Assembly: GCA_022448265.1 (NCBI GenBank)
Contig: JAKVCC010000004.1
Location: 124,001 to 188,000 of the forward strand
Source of the DNA: Pirellulales bacterium
GTDB lineage: Bacteria; Planctomycetota; Planctomycetia; Pirellulales; Lacipirellulaceae
Direction: 5' to 3'
Length of the DNA stretch: 64,000 nt
The stretch's first letter is position 1. The number at the start of each line of letters is the position of its first letter. The position numbers and the translations under genes were made by a program. This document shows, one piece after another, positions 8,739 to 17,308 of the stretch. The notes below the pieces were generated by a model. That model saw only the letters and a list, made by a program, of their open reading frames with translations. It had not been told where the DNA came from and did no database searches.

Positions 8739-10342
8739 CTTACGCGCGTTGCTATTTCGTCGACCACATCGTCGATCTTTACTCGCCACTGTTTGAGCGT
8801 GTCGCGGTCTCGGATGGTAACAGTTTGGTCCGTGAGCGTTTGGCCGTCGACCGTAATGCAATAGGGTGTGCCGGCTTCGTCTTGCCTGCGATAGCGACGG
8901 CCGACGGCCCCCTTCTCGTCGTAAAAGGCCGGAAATTGTTTTTTCATGGCCCGGTAAATATCCTTGGCGACTTCAGGCATGCCATCCTTCTTCACAAGCG
9001 GGAAAATGGCTGCCTTGATGGGTGCGATGCGTGGGTGCAACTGCATCACCACGCGGGTTTCCAGCTTCCCTTTTTCGCTCGGTTGCTCGTCTTCGCAGTA
9101 GGCTTCGCACAAGAAGGCCAATGTGGCCCGGTCGGCACCTGCTGACGGCTCAATCACGTGCGGAGTAAATCGCTCATTGCTAAGGTCGTCGCGATAGGTC
9201 AGATCGCGGCCTGACCCCTTGTATTTGGGTTTTCCGTTTTCTCCCAGTTCCACTTCCAGAGGATTAGTTTCAGGATTGAGCTTTCCTTCCATATGGCTGC
9301 GCAAATCAAAATCGCCTCGATGCGCTATGCCTTCCAGCTCACCATATTCACCTTCCGGAAGAAACGGAAAAGCGTATTCAATGTCTGCGGTACCCGTACT
9401 GTAGTGGCTGAGTTCATCCGGATCGTGGTCTCGGAGCTGCAATCGCTCGCCCGCAAGGCCAAGGTCTTGGTACCAGCGGAAGCGGCGATCGCGCCAAAAT
9501 TTGTACCACGCCGTAGATGTGTCGGGATGGCAGAAAAACTCGATTTCCATCTGTTCGAACTCGCGGGAACGAAAGGTGAAATTGCGAGGCGTGATTTCGT
9601 TGCGAAAACTCTTACCGACTTGCGCGATGCCAAATGGCACTCGGACCCGCGTGCTATCGACGACATTCTTGAAGTTGACGAATATACCCTGAGCTGTCTC
9701 GGGGCGGAGAAAGGCTCGATTTTTTTCATCCTTAATTGGGCCCGGATAGCAATCGAGCATCAAGTTGAACTCGCGGGGCTCGGTGAGCGTGCCGACTTTG
9801 CTGGCCTGCGGGGCAAACACAGAGGCGAAATCGTCGACTGTTTCCAAAGACACGATTGGGCCATCCCAAACCAGCGCGTCCGCATCTTTGTTGCGGAGAC
9901 GAAAGACTTTCAGCGCTCGTCGGCGGAGGTCGTCTGCTTCGTCGTCTGCCTCAGCATTTGTCGTTACAAAGACCCGGCGGCCCTTGGCTTCGACCCACTG
10001 CCCGCGCAATTGGTCGTAACGATAGCGGCCCTTCGTTTCCCGACAATCGACCATCCGATCGCTAAATAGGTCGTAATGCCCCGAGACCTTCCAGACCTGC
10101 GGATGCATGATGATCGTGCAATCCAGGCCTGTCATTTCGTAGCTGGCTGGTGCGCCGGCCACGACCGAGAGTTCGTCATGGCTGGTGACCATGTCGCGCC
10201 ACCACGCTTCTTTGATATTGCGCTTCAGTTCCACGCCCAATGGGCCGTAATCCCAAAAGCCATTGATGCCGCCGTAGATTTCACTCGACTGAAACAAAAA
10301 GCCCCGCCGTTTACAAAGCGAGACCAGCTTTTCCATTTCCAT
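8735..10342 (-). CDS. glyS: Glycyl-tRNA synthetase, alpha2 (dimeric) type
   Basis: Charges tRNA-Gly. The 535-residue protein is the single-chain, eukaryote/archaeon-like form rather than the alpha2beta2 form. It begins MEKLVSLCKRRGFLFQSSEIYGG, followed by the class II motif 1 region GFWDYGPLGVELKRNIK. Motif 2 lies in RNEITPRNFTFRSREFEQMEIEFF, and motif 3 in the EPSAGADRATLAFL segment, before the C-terminal anticodon-binding domain. Length is normal. A 15-bp imperfect direct repeat (TTGCTATGRAAATGG) duplicates the start-codon context 19 bases upstream, out of frame. Confidence 0.95.
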   Translation of the reverse strand: MEMEKLVSLCKRRGFLFQSSEIYGGINGFWDYGPLGVELKRNIKEAWWRDMVTSHDELSVVAGAPASYEMTGLDCTIIMHPQVWKVSGHYDLFSDRMVDCRETKGRYRYDQLRGQWVEAKGRRVFVTTNAEADDEADDLRRRALKVFRLRNKDADALVWDGPIVSLETVDDFASVFAPQASKVGTLTEPREFNLMLDCYPGPIKDEKNRAFLRPETAQGIFVNFKNVVDSTRVRVPFGIAQVGKSFRNEITPRNFTFRSREFEQMEIEFFCHPDTSTAWYKFWRDRRFRWYQDLGLAGERLQLRDHDPDELSHYSTGTADIEYAFPFLPEGEYGELEGIAHRGDFDLRSHMEGKLNPETNPLEVELGENGKPKYKGSGRDLTYRDDLSNERFTPHVIEPSAGADRATLAFLCEAYCEDEQPSEKGKLETRVVMQLHPRIAPIKAAIFPLVKKDGMPEVAKDIYRAMKKQFPAFYDEKGAVGRRYRRQDEAGTPYCITVDGQTLTDQTVTIRDRDTLKQWRVKIDDVVDEIATRVS

Positions 10343-10598
10343 AGCAAGACACCATTTTCATAGCAATAAACTGGGATTATGGTCACTGGGCGGACCGACA
10401 TTCTACAGGTGGCGCAGCGGTTTCGTCTACTCAGTGTCGCTGGCGATCACCGCAGGAAAGGGAATAACCAATGTCAGGCCCTAATGCCAATGCCCGTAAG
10501 CTGCCCGCCGCTGAAGCAGCGGAGCGTACCACCGCCAGCACAGGCAGCGAGCGCCATCCGCCTACGCTGCAGAATTAGCCGCACCGTACTACTCGCGG

Positions 10599-11354
10599 CT
10601 AACGGACCTGGCCCGTCTTTCGGTCAAGCTCGGGGACGACATCCAGTGTGTCGAGCTGCGCACAGGCTTCGAGGTCGTGGTCGAATCCCAGTGCCACTAG
10701 GTTTTTGCCCCCCTGGGTATTGCGAAGTTCTTGTGCCAATTGTGCGCTCTCGGTGCGACCCAGCGCGCGGGCTGCCGTTTGCAACTCTTGCCACTCGCGC
10801 GCAGCTGACAAGGCCCAACGGTTGGTCTTGTAAGCGCCGGGTCCGGCTGATGCAATCATCGAGTCGACGATGGCCCCAGCTGCGAGAATATCTTCTCGGG
10901 TGACGCTTCCTCCGGTTCCCGCGCAAACAATATCCACCGCATCTTCGGTGGCAGCGGCGTCAGCGACAGCCTGCCGGTTGACCGCTGCCCCAATCAGCAC
11001 GCGGCTTGCCAGATGTGCGTAGACGATGGCCCGGGTGCCGTTGGTGGTCGTAAAGAGCACCGTGCGGCCGAAGACTTCGTTCGCCGTGTAATCAGCCGGC
11101 GAGTTCCCTAAGTCAAATCCGGGGATGAGATCGCCACCTCTTTCGCCCCCCAAAATAATCGCGTCGCGATGATAGGCCTGAGCCTTAGACATGGTTTCGT
11201 CGACCTCGAGACACGGAACGACACCACAAGCACCCGATGCGAGTGCCTGGCAGATAGTTGTCGACGCCCGTAGAAGATCAACCACGAGCACTACGTGACC
11301 GGCGAGATCTGATTCGTCGACAAATTGCGGCAGGTAATGGACGCTGAGATGCAT
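10599..11354 (-). CDS. comB: ComB-like 2-phosphosulfolactate phosphatase family protein
   Basis: The family dephosphorylates 2-phospho-3-sulfolactate, a step of coenzyme M synthesis in archaea. In bacteria its role is often unknown and may concern sulfolactate. The 251-residue protein shows the family core: VVLVVDLLRASTTICQAL near residue 21, GGERGGDLIPGFDLGNSP in the middle, TTTNGTRAI, and CAGTGGSVTREDILAAGAIV. No other coenzyme M gene is nearby, so the in vivo substrate is uncertain. It is transcribed away from the quinone cluster. Confidence 0.85.
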   Translation of the reverse strand: MHLSVHYLPQFVDESDLAGHVVLVVDLLRASTTICQALASGACGVVPCLEVDETMSKAQAYHRDAIILGGERGGDLIPGFDLGNSPADYTANEVFGRTVLFTTTNGTRAIVYAHLASRVLIGAAVNRQAVADAAATEDAVDIVCAGTGGSVTREDILAAGAIVDSMIASAGPGAYKTNRWALSAAREWQELQTAARALGRTESAQLAQELRNTQGGKNLVALGFDHDLEACAQLDTLDVVPELDRKTGQVR

Positions 11355-11363
11355 TGGACCATT

Positions 11364-11384
11364 GGATTGCGGATTGCGGAAACT
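11364..11384. repeat. Heptanucleotide repeat, 2-3 units
   Basis: GGATTGC occurs twice in perfect tandem and is followed by the degenerate unit GGAAACT, in the spacer between divergent comB and ubiE. Confidence 0.45.
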
Positions 11385-11500
11385 GCGTTAACTTTGGAAT
11401 GTTGCAGCGGTTGATGCTGGCAGACGGGCCATTGTAGTGCGATACTGGGGTCCCGCGAAACGGTGACTTATTTTGACCTGGAGACGATCAACAACCGGGC

Positions 11501-12241
11501 ATGACTACTATTGATAAATCAGGACCGCGTGTGCGGCGCATGTTTGGGGAGATTGCGGGCAAGTATGATTTTCTCAACCATTTGCTGTCGCTCAATATCG
11601 ACCGCTATTGGCGCCGGTGCGCGGTGCGGCGTGTGCCTCCCATTACCGGGACAAGGATTCTTGACGTTTGCACCGGGACAGGGGACTTGGCGATTGCCTA
11701 CCACCGGGCGGCTGGAGGGAAGATTCAAATATTGGGGGCTGACTTTTGCCATGAAATGCTTGCCATTGGTCAACGAAAAAGCATGAAGGCCGGCGCGAAC
11801 GGCACACTTAGCTTTGTGGAAGCCGATGCTTTGCACATCCCTGTGGACGACAACCAGTTCGATATCGTCTCAGTTGCCTTTGGGTTGCGAAATATGGCCG
11901 ACACGGACGCCGGCCTGGACGAGATGGTTCGCGTATGTGCGCCTGGTGGACGCGTCGCGATACTCGAGTTTTCTTCGCCCCAGTGGCAGCCGTTCAAAGG
12001 CATCTATGGGTGGTATTTTCGCCACGTGTTGCCTCGCATCGGCCAGCTTCTAGCACGCAGCGCCCAGAATGCCTACAGCTATCTTCCAGAGAGCGTTCAA
12101 GAATTTGCACAAGGCGAGCAACTGGCCGACCGAATGCGCGCAGCCGGATTGACCGGTGTCTGTTATCAAGGTCTTACGCTGGGAGTCGCCACACTTTATG
12201 TTGGAGAGAAGGGCGGGGCAGGCGTGGGTTGTCCTGATTGA
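11501..12241 (+). CDS. ubiE: Demethylmenaquinone methyltransferase (UbiE/MenG/MqnG)
   Basis: Performs the final C-methylation of demethylmenaquinone with S-adenosylmethionine. The 246-residue protein has VRRMFGEIAGKYDFLNHLLS at the N-terminus, the SAM-binding motif ILDVCTGTGDLAIAYH, the family signature SVAFGLRNMADTDAGLDEM, and EFSSPQW. It is the first gene of a four-gene quinone cluster and reads into ubiX with a spacer of about 50 bp. Because an aminofutalosine synthase lies in the same cluster, menaquinone is a more likely product than ubiquinone. Confidence 0.94.
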   Translation: MTTIDKSGPRVRRMFGEIAGKYDFLNHLLSLNIDRYWRRCAVRRVPPITGTRILDVCTGTGDLAIAYHRAAGGKIQILGADFCHEMLAIGQRKSMKAGANGTLSFVEADALHIPVDDNQFDIVSVAFGLRNMADTDAGLDEMVRVCAPGGRVAILEFSSPQWQPFKGIYGWYFRHVLPRIGQLLARSAQNAYSYLPESVQEFAQGEQLADRMRAAGLTGVCYQGLTLGVATLYVGEKGGAGVGCPD

Positions 12242-12291
12242 AAACGCGCGCCTCGCGCCCCGCAATTCGTGTTTCGAAAGTTACTACCGCC

Positions 12292-12981
12292 ATGAAAAAA
12301 AATGTTTGCGTTGGCATCACCGGTGCCAGTGGGGCCGTTTATGTTGTTCGCTTGATCGAGGTGTTGCTGGCTACCGGCCATGACGTGCATCTGTCGATCA
12401 GCCCTAGCGGCGCCCAGGTCATCGACCAGGAGATGGATCTGGCGGTGGATCTGGAGAATTTCAAGGCCACGGACCTGATGCTCGACAACGTAGCGGCGGC
12501 GGAGGATAGCAAGATCCGTCCTCTCCAGGCGATTGCGGGCAGCGGCACTTCCGATAGCAACGTGCTCGCAGGCGAAGCGGGCAGGATCGGCGAATTGCAC
12601 TACCATCACTATCAAGATTTTGGAGCACCGGTGGCGAGCGGATCGTTTCTCACCCAGGGTATGGTTGTGTGCCCTTGCTCGGGCACGACACTCAGCGCGA
12701 TCGCTCATGGGGCTGCCGGCAATCTTATACAGCGCGCCGCTGAGGTACACCTCAAAGAGCGGCGACGACTCATACTGGTGCCGCGAGAAACCCCGCTATC
12801 CATGCCACACATCGAGAATATGCAGTTTGCCACGCGGGCGGGTGCGGTTGTAATGCCTGCCTCGCCCGGCTGGTACCACGGCGTGACAACACTGCGGGAT
12901 CTGGTTGATTTTATGGCTGCCCGGATTTGTGATCAACTTGGAATCGATAACTGTCTGATAAAACGTTGGGGAGGCGAGTGA
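12292..12981 (+). CDS. ubiX: UbiX-type flavin prenyltransferase
   Basis: Makes prenylated FMN for a UbiD-type decarboxylase; in the futalosine route a UbiX/UbiD-like pair removes the naphthoate carboxyl group. From ATG 12292 it is 229 residues with VGITGASGAVYVVRLIEVL at the N-terminus, the PCSGTTLSAIAHG loop, and RETPLSMPHIENM. This is about 30 residues longer than the usual 190-200. The extra part lies between the first and second motifs (roughly residues 70-110). An in-frame TTG at 12238 overlaps ubiE and adds unrelated residues, so it was not used. No UbiD gene is in the window. Confidence 0.92.
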   Translation: MKKNVCVGITGASGAVYVVRLIEVLLATGHDVHLSISPSGAQVIDQEMDLAVDLENFKATDLMLDNVAAAEDSKIRPLQAIAGSGTSDSNVLAGEAGRIGELHYHHYQDFGAPVASGSFLTQGMVVCPCSGTTLSAIAHGAAGNLIQRAAEVHLKERRRLILVPRETPLSMPHIENMQFATRAGAVVMPASPGWYHGVTTLRDLVDFMAARICDQLGIDNCLIKRWGGE

Positions 12982-13000
12982 GTCGCGAGTCACGAGTCGC
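12980..13000. repeat. Heptanucleotide repeat GAGTCRC, 3 units
   Basis: Three tandem copies, GAGTCGC-GAGTCAC-GAGTCGC, start at the ubiX stop and lie 40 bases before the ubiA start. Confidence 0.6.
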
Positions 13001-13040
13001 GATTTGCGAACTACAGGATGACTATGCGTTAGAACCCACT

Positions 13041-14075
13041 ATGCTTTCCACCATCTCCAAATTGCTTTCTCTGATCCGCTTCAGCCATACGATTTTTGCG
13101 CTGCCGTTTGCGCTCTTGGCGGCGATGATGGCGTGGCGGCTGCAGCGATTACATGGGTATGTCTTGGAGCGTTTGGCGGCAGGGGAGAGCGAAACGGGCG
13201 CTGTCGCCGGATCTTTTATCTACGCGCAGACCCAGGCGCTCGCACAGGCATACGGAGGAGATTACCAGGCATTGCCGACCGGTTTTGAGATCCGGTGGCA
13301 AGAACTGCTTGGCATTCTGCTCGCGATGGTCACTGCCCGCAGCGCGGCGATGGCCTTCAATCGTTATGCCGATCGGGAATTCGACGCAGCAAATCCTCGG
13401 ACGGCCAGCCGGCATCTGCCGGCTGGCATCCTTAGCATTCGGCAAGTTACCCTGTTTGCTATCGGGTGTGGCTGCGCGTTTGTCGCCAGTACGCTGCTGT
13501 TTCTGCCGAATCGCCTGCCACTTTTTCTCAGTATCCCTGTGCTGATATTCCTTTGCGGATATAGCTATGCCAAGCGTTTGACGTCGCTGGCGCACGTTTG
13601 GCTGGGTGCGGCGCTGGCGCTGGCGCCGATTGCCGCCTGGATTGCCATTCGCGGCGAGTATGCACTTCGCCACCCGATAGACTTGCTACCCGCCCTGGTC
13701 CTGGCCGGCGCGGTTCTCGCGTGGGTTACGGGATTCGATATCATCTACGCCTGCCAGGATTATGAGTTTGACTGCAAGGCCAAGCTCAAAAGCATTCCTG
13801 CCCGACTGGGCATCGCGGGAGCCCTACGCCTGGCGGCCGCGTGCCACGCAGTGACAGTAGGCTTGCTGGCCCTATTGCCGATCGTGTTTCCACCTTTCGG
13901 GCTGTTTTTTTGGATCGCCGTTGCCGGCGTGGCAGCCCTATTGGTCTACGAACACGCACTCGTTCGCCCGGACGATCTGGAGCGGGTGAACACAGCGTTT
14001 TTTCACGTCAATGCCGTGATTAGCCTGGTCCTCTTTGCGGTTGGTACCCTAGACCTTTTATGCGGCGGTGGGTGA
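13041..14075 (+). CDS. mqnP: UbiA-family polyprenyltransferase, probably MqnP
   Basis: Membrane enzyme that attaches the isoprenoid tail to the naphthoate ring of menaquinone. From ATG 13041 it is 344 residues with multiple hydrophobic helices. The first prenyl-diphosphate/Mg site is NRYADREFDAANPRT; the second is DIIYACQDYEFDCKAK, matching the DxxYxxxDxxxD pattern. Between the first helix (FALPFALLAAMMAW) and the first Asp motif there is a hydrophilic insert of about 50 residues. Close relatives usually have only a short loop here. The substrate assignment rests on the adjacent mqnE; UbiA homologs also prenylate 4-hydroxybenzoate. Confidence 0.88.
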   Translation: MLSTISKLLSLIRFSHTIFALPFALLAAMMAWRLQRLHGYVLERLAAGESETGAVAGSFIYAQTQALAQAYGGDYQALPTGFEIRWQELLGILLAMVTARSAAMAFNRYADREFDAANPRTASRHLPAGILSIRQVTLFAIGCGCAFVASTLLFLPNRLPLFLSIPVLIFLCGYSYAKRLTSLAHVWLGAALALAPIAAWIAIRGEYALRHPIDLLPALVLAGAVLAWVTGFDIIYACQDYEFDCKAKLKSIPARLGIAGALRLAAACHAVTVGLLALLPIVFPPFGLFFWIAVAGVAALLVYEHALVRPDDLERVNTAFFHVNAVISLVLFAVGTLDLLCGGG

Positions 14076-14134
14076 TAATCACTGGACGGCGGGCGTGGTG
14101 GCAACCCATCACCATTGCATGGCGACCGGGTGAA

Positions 14135-14162
14135 TTAACCGGTAACTGACAACTCGCGACTG
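14135..14162. repeat. Heptanucleotide repeat, 4 degenerate units
   Basis: Four phased 7-bp units (TTAACCG, GTAACTG, ACAACTC, GCGACTG). On the other strand they resemble the GAGTCGC family. The array ends 16 bases before the mqnE start. Confidence 0.5.
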
Positions 14163-14177
14163 GCAACACAAAAGTCC

Positions 14178-15314
14178 ATGATCCGAACATCCTCTCCCAT
14201 ACTGCAGCCGATCCGCGAAAAAGTCGAGGCGGGCCAGCGACTTTCGCTGGATGACGGGGTGTTGCTCTACCGAGGCGACTTGCCACTTCCTGAACTGGGC
14301 GAGTTGGCCAACCTAGTGCGCGAACGCAAGAATGGTAATGCCGCCTACTACAATATTAACACGCATTTGAATCCCACGAATATCTGCGTTTATCGCTGCA
14401 CGTTTTGCGCGTTTCGCTCTGATTTGCGTGACCCCAAGGGGTATGCGATGAGCGATGCGGAAGTTCTGAACCGCGGGCAGGAAGCCGTGAATGCGGGATC
14501 GACCGAGATGCATATCGTGGGGGGGCTGCATCATCAGGCTAAGTACGATTGGTATCGAAACATAATCCGTCTGTTACACGACACGTTCCCGGCCCTTCAT
14601 CTGAAAGCATGGACGCCGGTCGAGATTGCCTGGTTTGCGCGGCAGACCGGCAAATCGATTCGGTGGGTACTCTCGGATATGATCGACGCCGGCCTCGGCA
14701 GTTTGCCAGGGGGCGGGGCAGAGATCTTTCATCCTGAGGTGCGCAACCAAATTTGCGAGCACAAGGCCGATGCTAGCCACTGGTTTGAAACGCATCGCAC
14801 GGCCCACGAGTTGGGACTGCGTAGCAATTGCACGATGCTTTATGGCCATATCGAAAAGCCGTACCACAGGATCGATCATTTGTTGCGGCTCCGCGAACTC
14901 CAGGACGAGACGGCCGGTTTTCAGACTTTCATTCCGCTGGCCTTTCATCCCGAGAACACGGGACTGAGCCATATTACCAAACCCTCGGGGCCGATGGACC
15001 TACGCACGATGGCGATCAGCCGGCTGATGCTCGACAATGTCCCGCACGTGAAAGCCTACTGGATCATGTTGGGCGTCGGCACGGCGCAGATTGCGCTGGC
15101 CTACGGCGCGGACGACATCGACGGCACTGTCCGGCACGAACTCATCTATCACGACGCCGGCGCGGAGACGCCTGAGATTTTAAGTGTCGAGGAGATTCGT
15201 CGCGTGATCGAGGAGGCCGGCCGCGAACCGGTCGAACGCGACACCCTCTACCGGCGGGTGGAGCGCGACGGGTCCGCGTGGCGGGCGGGAAAGGCGATTG
15301 CAGTCGAGCGGTAA
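14178..15314 (+). CDS. mqnE: Aminofutalosine synthase (radical SAM)
   Basis: Joins the enolpyruvyl product of MqnA to S-adenosylmethionine in the second step of the futalosine pathway to menaquinone. The 378-residue protein has the radical SAM cluster motif CX3CX2C as C70, C74 and C77 in the context NPTNICVYRCTFCAFR. It is followed by HIVGGLHHQAKYDWY, a family signature, and GGGAEIFHPEVR. The C-terminal part carries PSGPMDLRTMAISRLMLDN. Length and motifs fit MqnE better than MqnC. mqnA, mqnB/mqnD and mqnC are not in this window. Confidence 0.93.
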   Translation: MIRTSSPILQPIREKVEAGQRLSLDDGVLLYRGDLPLPELGELANLVRERKNGNAAYYNINTHLNPTNICVYRCTFCAFRSDLRDPKGYAMSDAEVLNRGQEAVNAGSTEMHIVGGLHHQAKYDWYRNIIRLLHDTFPALHLKAWTPVEIAWFARQTGKSIRWVLSDMIDAGLGSLPGGGAEIFHPEVRNQICEHKADASHWFETHRTAHELGLRSNCTMLYGHIEKPYHRIDHLLRLRELQDETAGFQTFIPLAFHPENTGLSHITKPSGPMDLRTMAISRLMLDNVPHVKAYWIMLGVGTAQIALAYGADDIDGTVRHELIYHDAGAETPEILSVEEIRRVIEEAGREPVERDTLYRRVERDGSAWRAGKAIAVER

Positions 15315-15399
15315 AACGCCTTTTTCCCAATGCGCATCTCTGATGACCGAATACTAGATGAGGTTGCCTCCGGGCGAACTGGTCGATAGCATTCCACGT

Positions 15400-15434
15400 A
15401 GTAATACTGGGTGCTGGGTAAGTAATACTGGTGC
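15400..15434. repeat. Heptanucleotide-phased repeat, 5 units
   Basis: AGTAATA-CTGGGTG-CTGGGTA-AGTAATA-CTGGTGC. The two AGTAATACTGG words are exactly 21 bp apart. The array is in the 175-bp spacer upstream of the metallopeptidase gene. Confidence 0.5.
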
Positions 15435-15489
15435 CTTGCCTGCGATGAGCGTAGCGTAGCGCAATGCCTTATTTTCGAGGAGAAATGAG

Positions 15490-16173
15490 ATGTTTGGCTT
15501 CGGTTATTTTGAATTACTCCTTTGGACCTCCCCGGCGCTCCTGCTGGCTTTTTGGGCGCAGATGCGCGTAAAGAGTGCGTTTGCCCAGGCGCAAAAAGTA
15601 CCTGTGCCGTTGAGTGGTGCCGCTGCAGCACGCCACATTCTTGACTGCGCGGGGCTCCAGGATGTTGATATCGAGCAAATTCCTGGCCAACTGTCCGATC
15701 ATTACGACCCCCGCGCTAAGGTGCTGCGCCTGAGCCAGGCGGTCTACAGCACACGATCCACCGCCGCGGTGGGAATTGCTGCCCACGAGGCCGGCCACGC
15801 GATTCAAGATGCCAAGCGCTACGTACCGTTGGTAGTCCGCAACGCCGCAGTACCAGCGGCCGGGTTCGGTAGCAACGCTAGTATGTTAATGCTCATTGGC
15901 GGTTTGGTTATGGGCTTCCAGCCATTGATTCTTTTTGGCATTGCGGCATTTGCCTGTGTGGTGGTGTTTCAGCTTGTGAATCTTCCGGTGGAATTCGATG
16001 CAAGTGCGCGGGCCAAGCGTTTGTTGGTTGAGCACCGAATCGTGGCTGACCAGGATATGGTTTACGTCAACCGCGTCCTCAATGCGGCTGCCTGGACGTA
16101 CGTAGCGGCCACGTTGCAGGCGGTGATTACGCTGCTGTTCTATATCATCCGTTACGCAGGCGGACGCGATTGA
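15490..16173 (+). CDS. Membrane zinc metallopeptidase, YugP-like
   Basis: Predicted neutral zinc metallopeptidase in the cytoplasmic membrane; substrate unknown. The 227-residue protein starts with a membrane segment (ELLLWTSPALLLAFWAQMRV), carries the catalytic zinc motif HEAGHAIQDA (HExxH) near residue 99, and has two further hydrophobic segments. The family motif EFDASARAKRLL, which supplies a third acidic ligand in relatives, lies near residue 165. A GAGGAGAAAT purine-rich stretch precedes ATG 15490. Motif order and length match the YugP family well. Confidence 0.88.
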   Translation: MFGFGYFELLLWTSPALLLAFWAQMRVKSAFAQAQKVPVPLSGAAAARHILDCAGLQDVDIEQIPGQLSDHYDPRAKVLRLSQAVYSTRSTAAVGIAAHEAGHAIQDAKRYVPLVVRNAAVPAAGFGSNASMLMLIGGLVMGFQPLILFGIAAFACVVVFQLVNLPVEFDASARAKRLLVEHRIVADQDMVYVNRVLNAAAWTYVAATLQAVITLLFYIIRYAGGRD

Positions 16174-16428
16174 CTGAGAGTTGGGTGGTGGAGGGAGACG
16201 CACTTGGCTGGCTGGTGGTTCGCGACGGATCTGTGGGGTAGGGACAAGCCTAGAAGACTACCGAGTCGCTGTTGCACGGCCCTTTGTCCATGGTCCTATG
16301 ACCCCTTGGTCTCTGTATACGTTGGCGCGTGAAAATAACGGCCTGTCACCGTCCCCCACCTTCTGGATTCTCTCTCGCCAAACCGCTACCATGCAGGGGT
16401 TCACGAAACCCAGGGAGCGAGGTGTGCG

Positions 16429-16956
16429 ATGGTACAGAGACTTTGTAATCACGGGGCAGTCTTGGTGCTCGGTTTTTTTTTCGGGGTCGTGCTGACGGCT
16501 GCCGGTTTGGGCGTTGGGCAGGGAACTGTGGTGGGCGCGACCGCGACCCAGGGCGTGGATAATTTCGCGATTGCCACCGGGTTTGTGGATGCAGGGGTGG
16601 AAGCGCTTTATTTCCTCGACTTCATAACAGGCGATCTGCGGGCAGTGATTATCAGCCGACGCACTGGTCAATTTGACGCGGTCTATGAATACAACGTGCA
16701 AAGAGACTTTGGTACTCCAATCAAGAACCCCAAGTATCTGATGGTGACGGGGCTGGCGGACCTGCCGCGCGGTGAGCGCAATGCGAAACTGGGCAATAGT
16801 CTGATCTACATCGCCGAGGCCAGCAGCGGAAAATTGTTCTCCTATGCGCTGCCTTGGGACTCGAGTGCCGCCGCAGGAGGGCGGCCGCAGGGAGGCTCTT
16901 TTATTCCCATGGGCGGAGGGTCTATGCGATCGACGTTCGTGCGTGATGCCGAATGA
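16429..16956 (+). CDS. Conserved hypothetical exported protein
   Basis: Not assigned to a known function. The 175-residue protein has an N-terminal hydrophobic stretch (about residues 8-30, [18 protein letters not shown]) that may be a signal anchor. A mostly beta-like domain follows, with segments such as [21 protein letters not shown] and [13 protein letters not shown], and the protein ends in a Gly-rich tail. The wording of the conserved part suggests a small beta-propeller or repeat fragment, but this is a guess. It lies 22 bp upstream of thiS, so the two may be cotranscribed. Confidence 0.65.
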   Translation: MVQRLCNHGAVLVLGFFFGVVLTAAGLGVGQGTVVGATATQGVDNFAIATGFVDAGVEALYFLDFITGDLRAVIISRRTGQFDAVYEYNVQRDFGTPIKNPKYLMVTGLADLPRGERNAKLGNSLIYIAEASSGKLFSYALPWDSSAAAGGRPQGGSFIPMGGGSMRSTFVRDAE

Positions 16957-16978
16957 TGTGATGGGGGGCGGTGGTGCC

Positions 16979-17179
16979 ATGAAGATCAAACTCAATGGTC
17001 AATCTTGCGAGGTCGATGCCGGGACGTCGATCGCGGGTCTGCTCGACCGCTTGCAGCTCGACAATCGGGTTCTGGCGGTGGAACGCAATTTGGAGCTGGT
17101 GTCTCGCACCGAGCATGCGGCAACGCTGCTTGCCGAGGGCGATCGGTTAGAAGTCGTAACCCTGGTTGGTGGCGGATAA
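16979..17179 (+). CDS. thiS: Sulfur carrier protein ThiS
   Basis: Small ubiquitin-like carrier that delivers sulfur as a C-terminal thiocarboxylate for thiazole synthesis. From ATG 16979 it is 66 residues and starts MKIKLNGQ. It has the ThiS core [17 protein letters not shown] and ends LVGGG, so the essential terminal Gly-Gly is present. An open frame extends upstream to 16844, but it overlaps the previous gene and does not resemble ThiS. The neighbour thiG is the enzyme it serves, which supports the call. Confidence 0.93.
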   Translation: MKIKLNGQSCEVDAGTSIAGLLDRLQLDNRVLAVERNLELVSRTEHAATLLAEGDRLEVVTLVGGG

Positions 17180-17193
17180 TGAAATTGGGGCGT

Positions 17194-17235
17194 GGGGATT
17201 GTAGATTTGGAAATCGGCATATGGAATTTGGGATT
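17194..17235. repeat. Heptanucleotide-phased repeat, 6 units
   Basis: Six consecutive 7-bp units with loose consensus TGGRATT (GGGGATT, GTAGATT, TGGAAAT, CGGCATA, TGGAATT, TGGGATT), in the thiS-thiG spacer. Confidence 0.5.
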
Positions 17236-17308
17236 GCAGCGCCGCGAAGTGGCGACTCGACGCGAGACCACTGGCGTGCTTGTTAACCGGATAGAGCTTC
17301 GAATATAA

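Noticed and set aside
16957-16978. TPP riboswitch upstream of thiS
   Set aside because: The spacer is only 22 bp and has no THI-box elements; nothing similar was seen in the thiS-thiG spacer.
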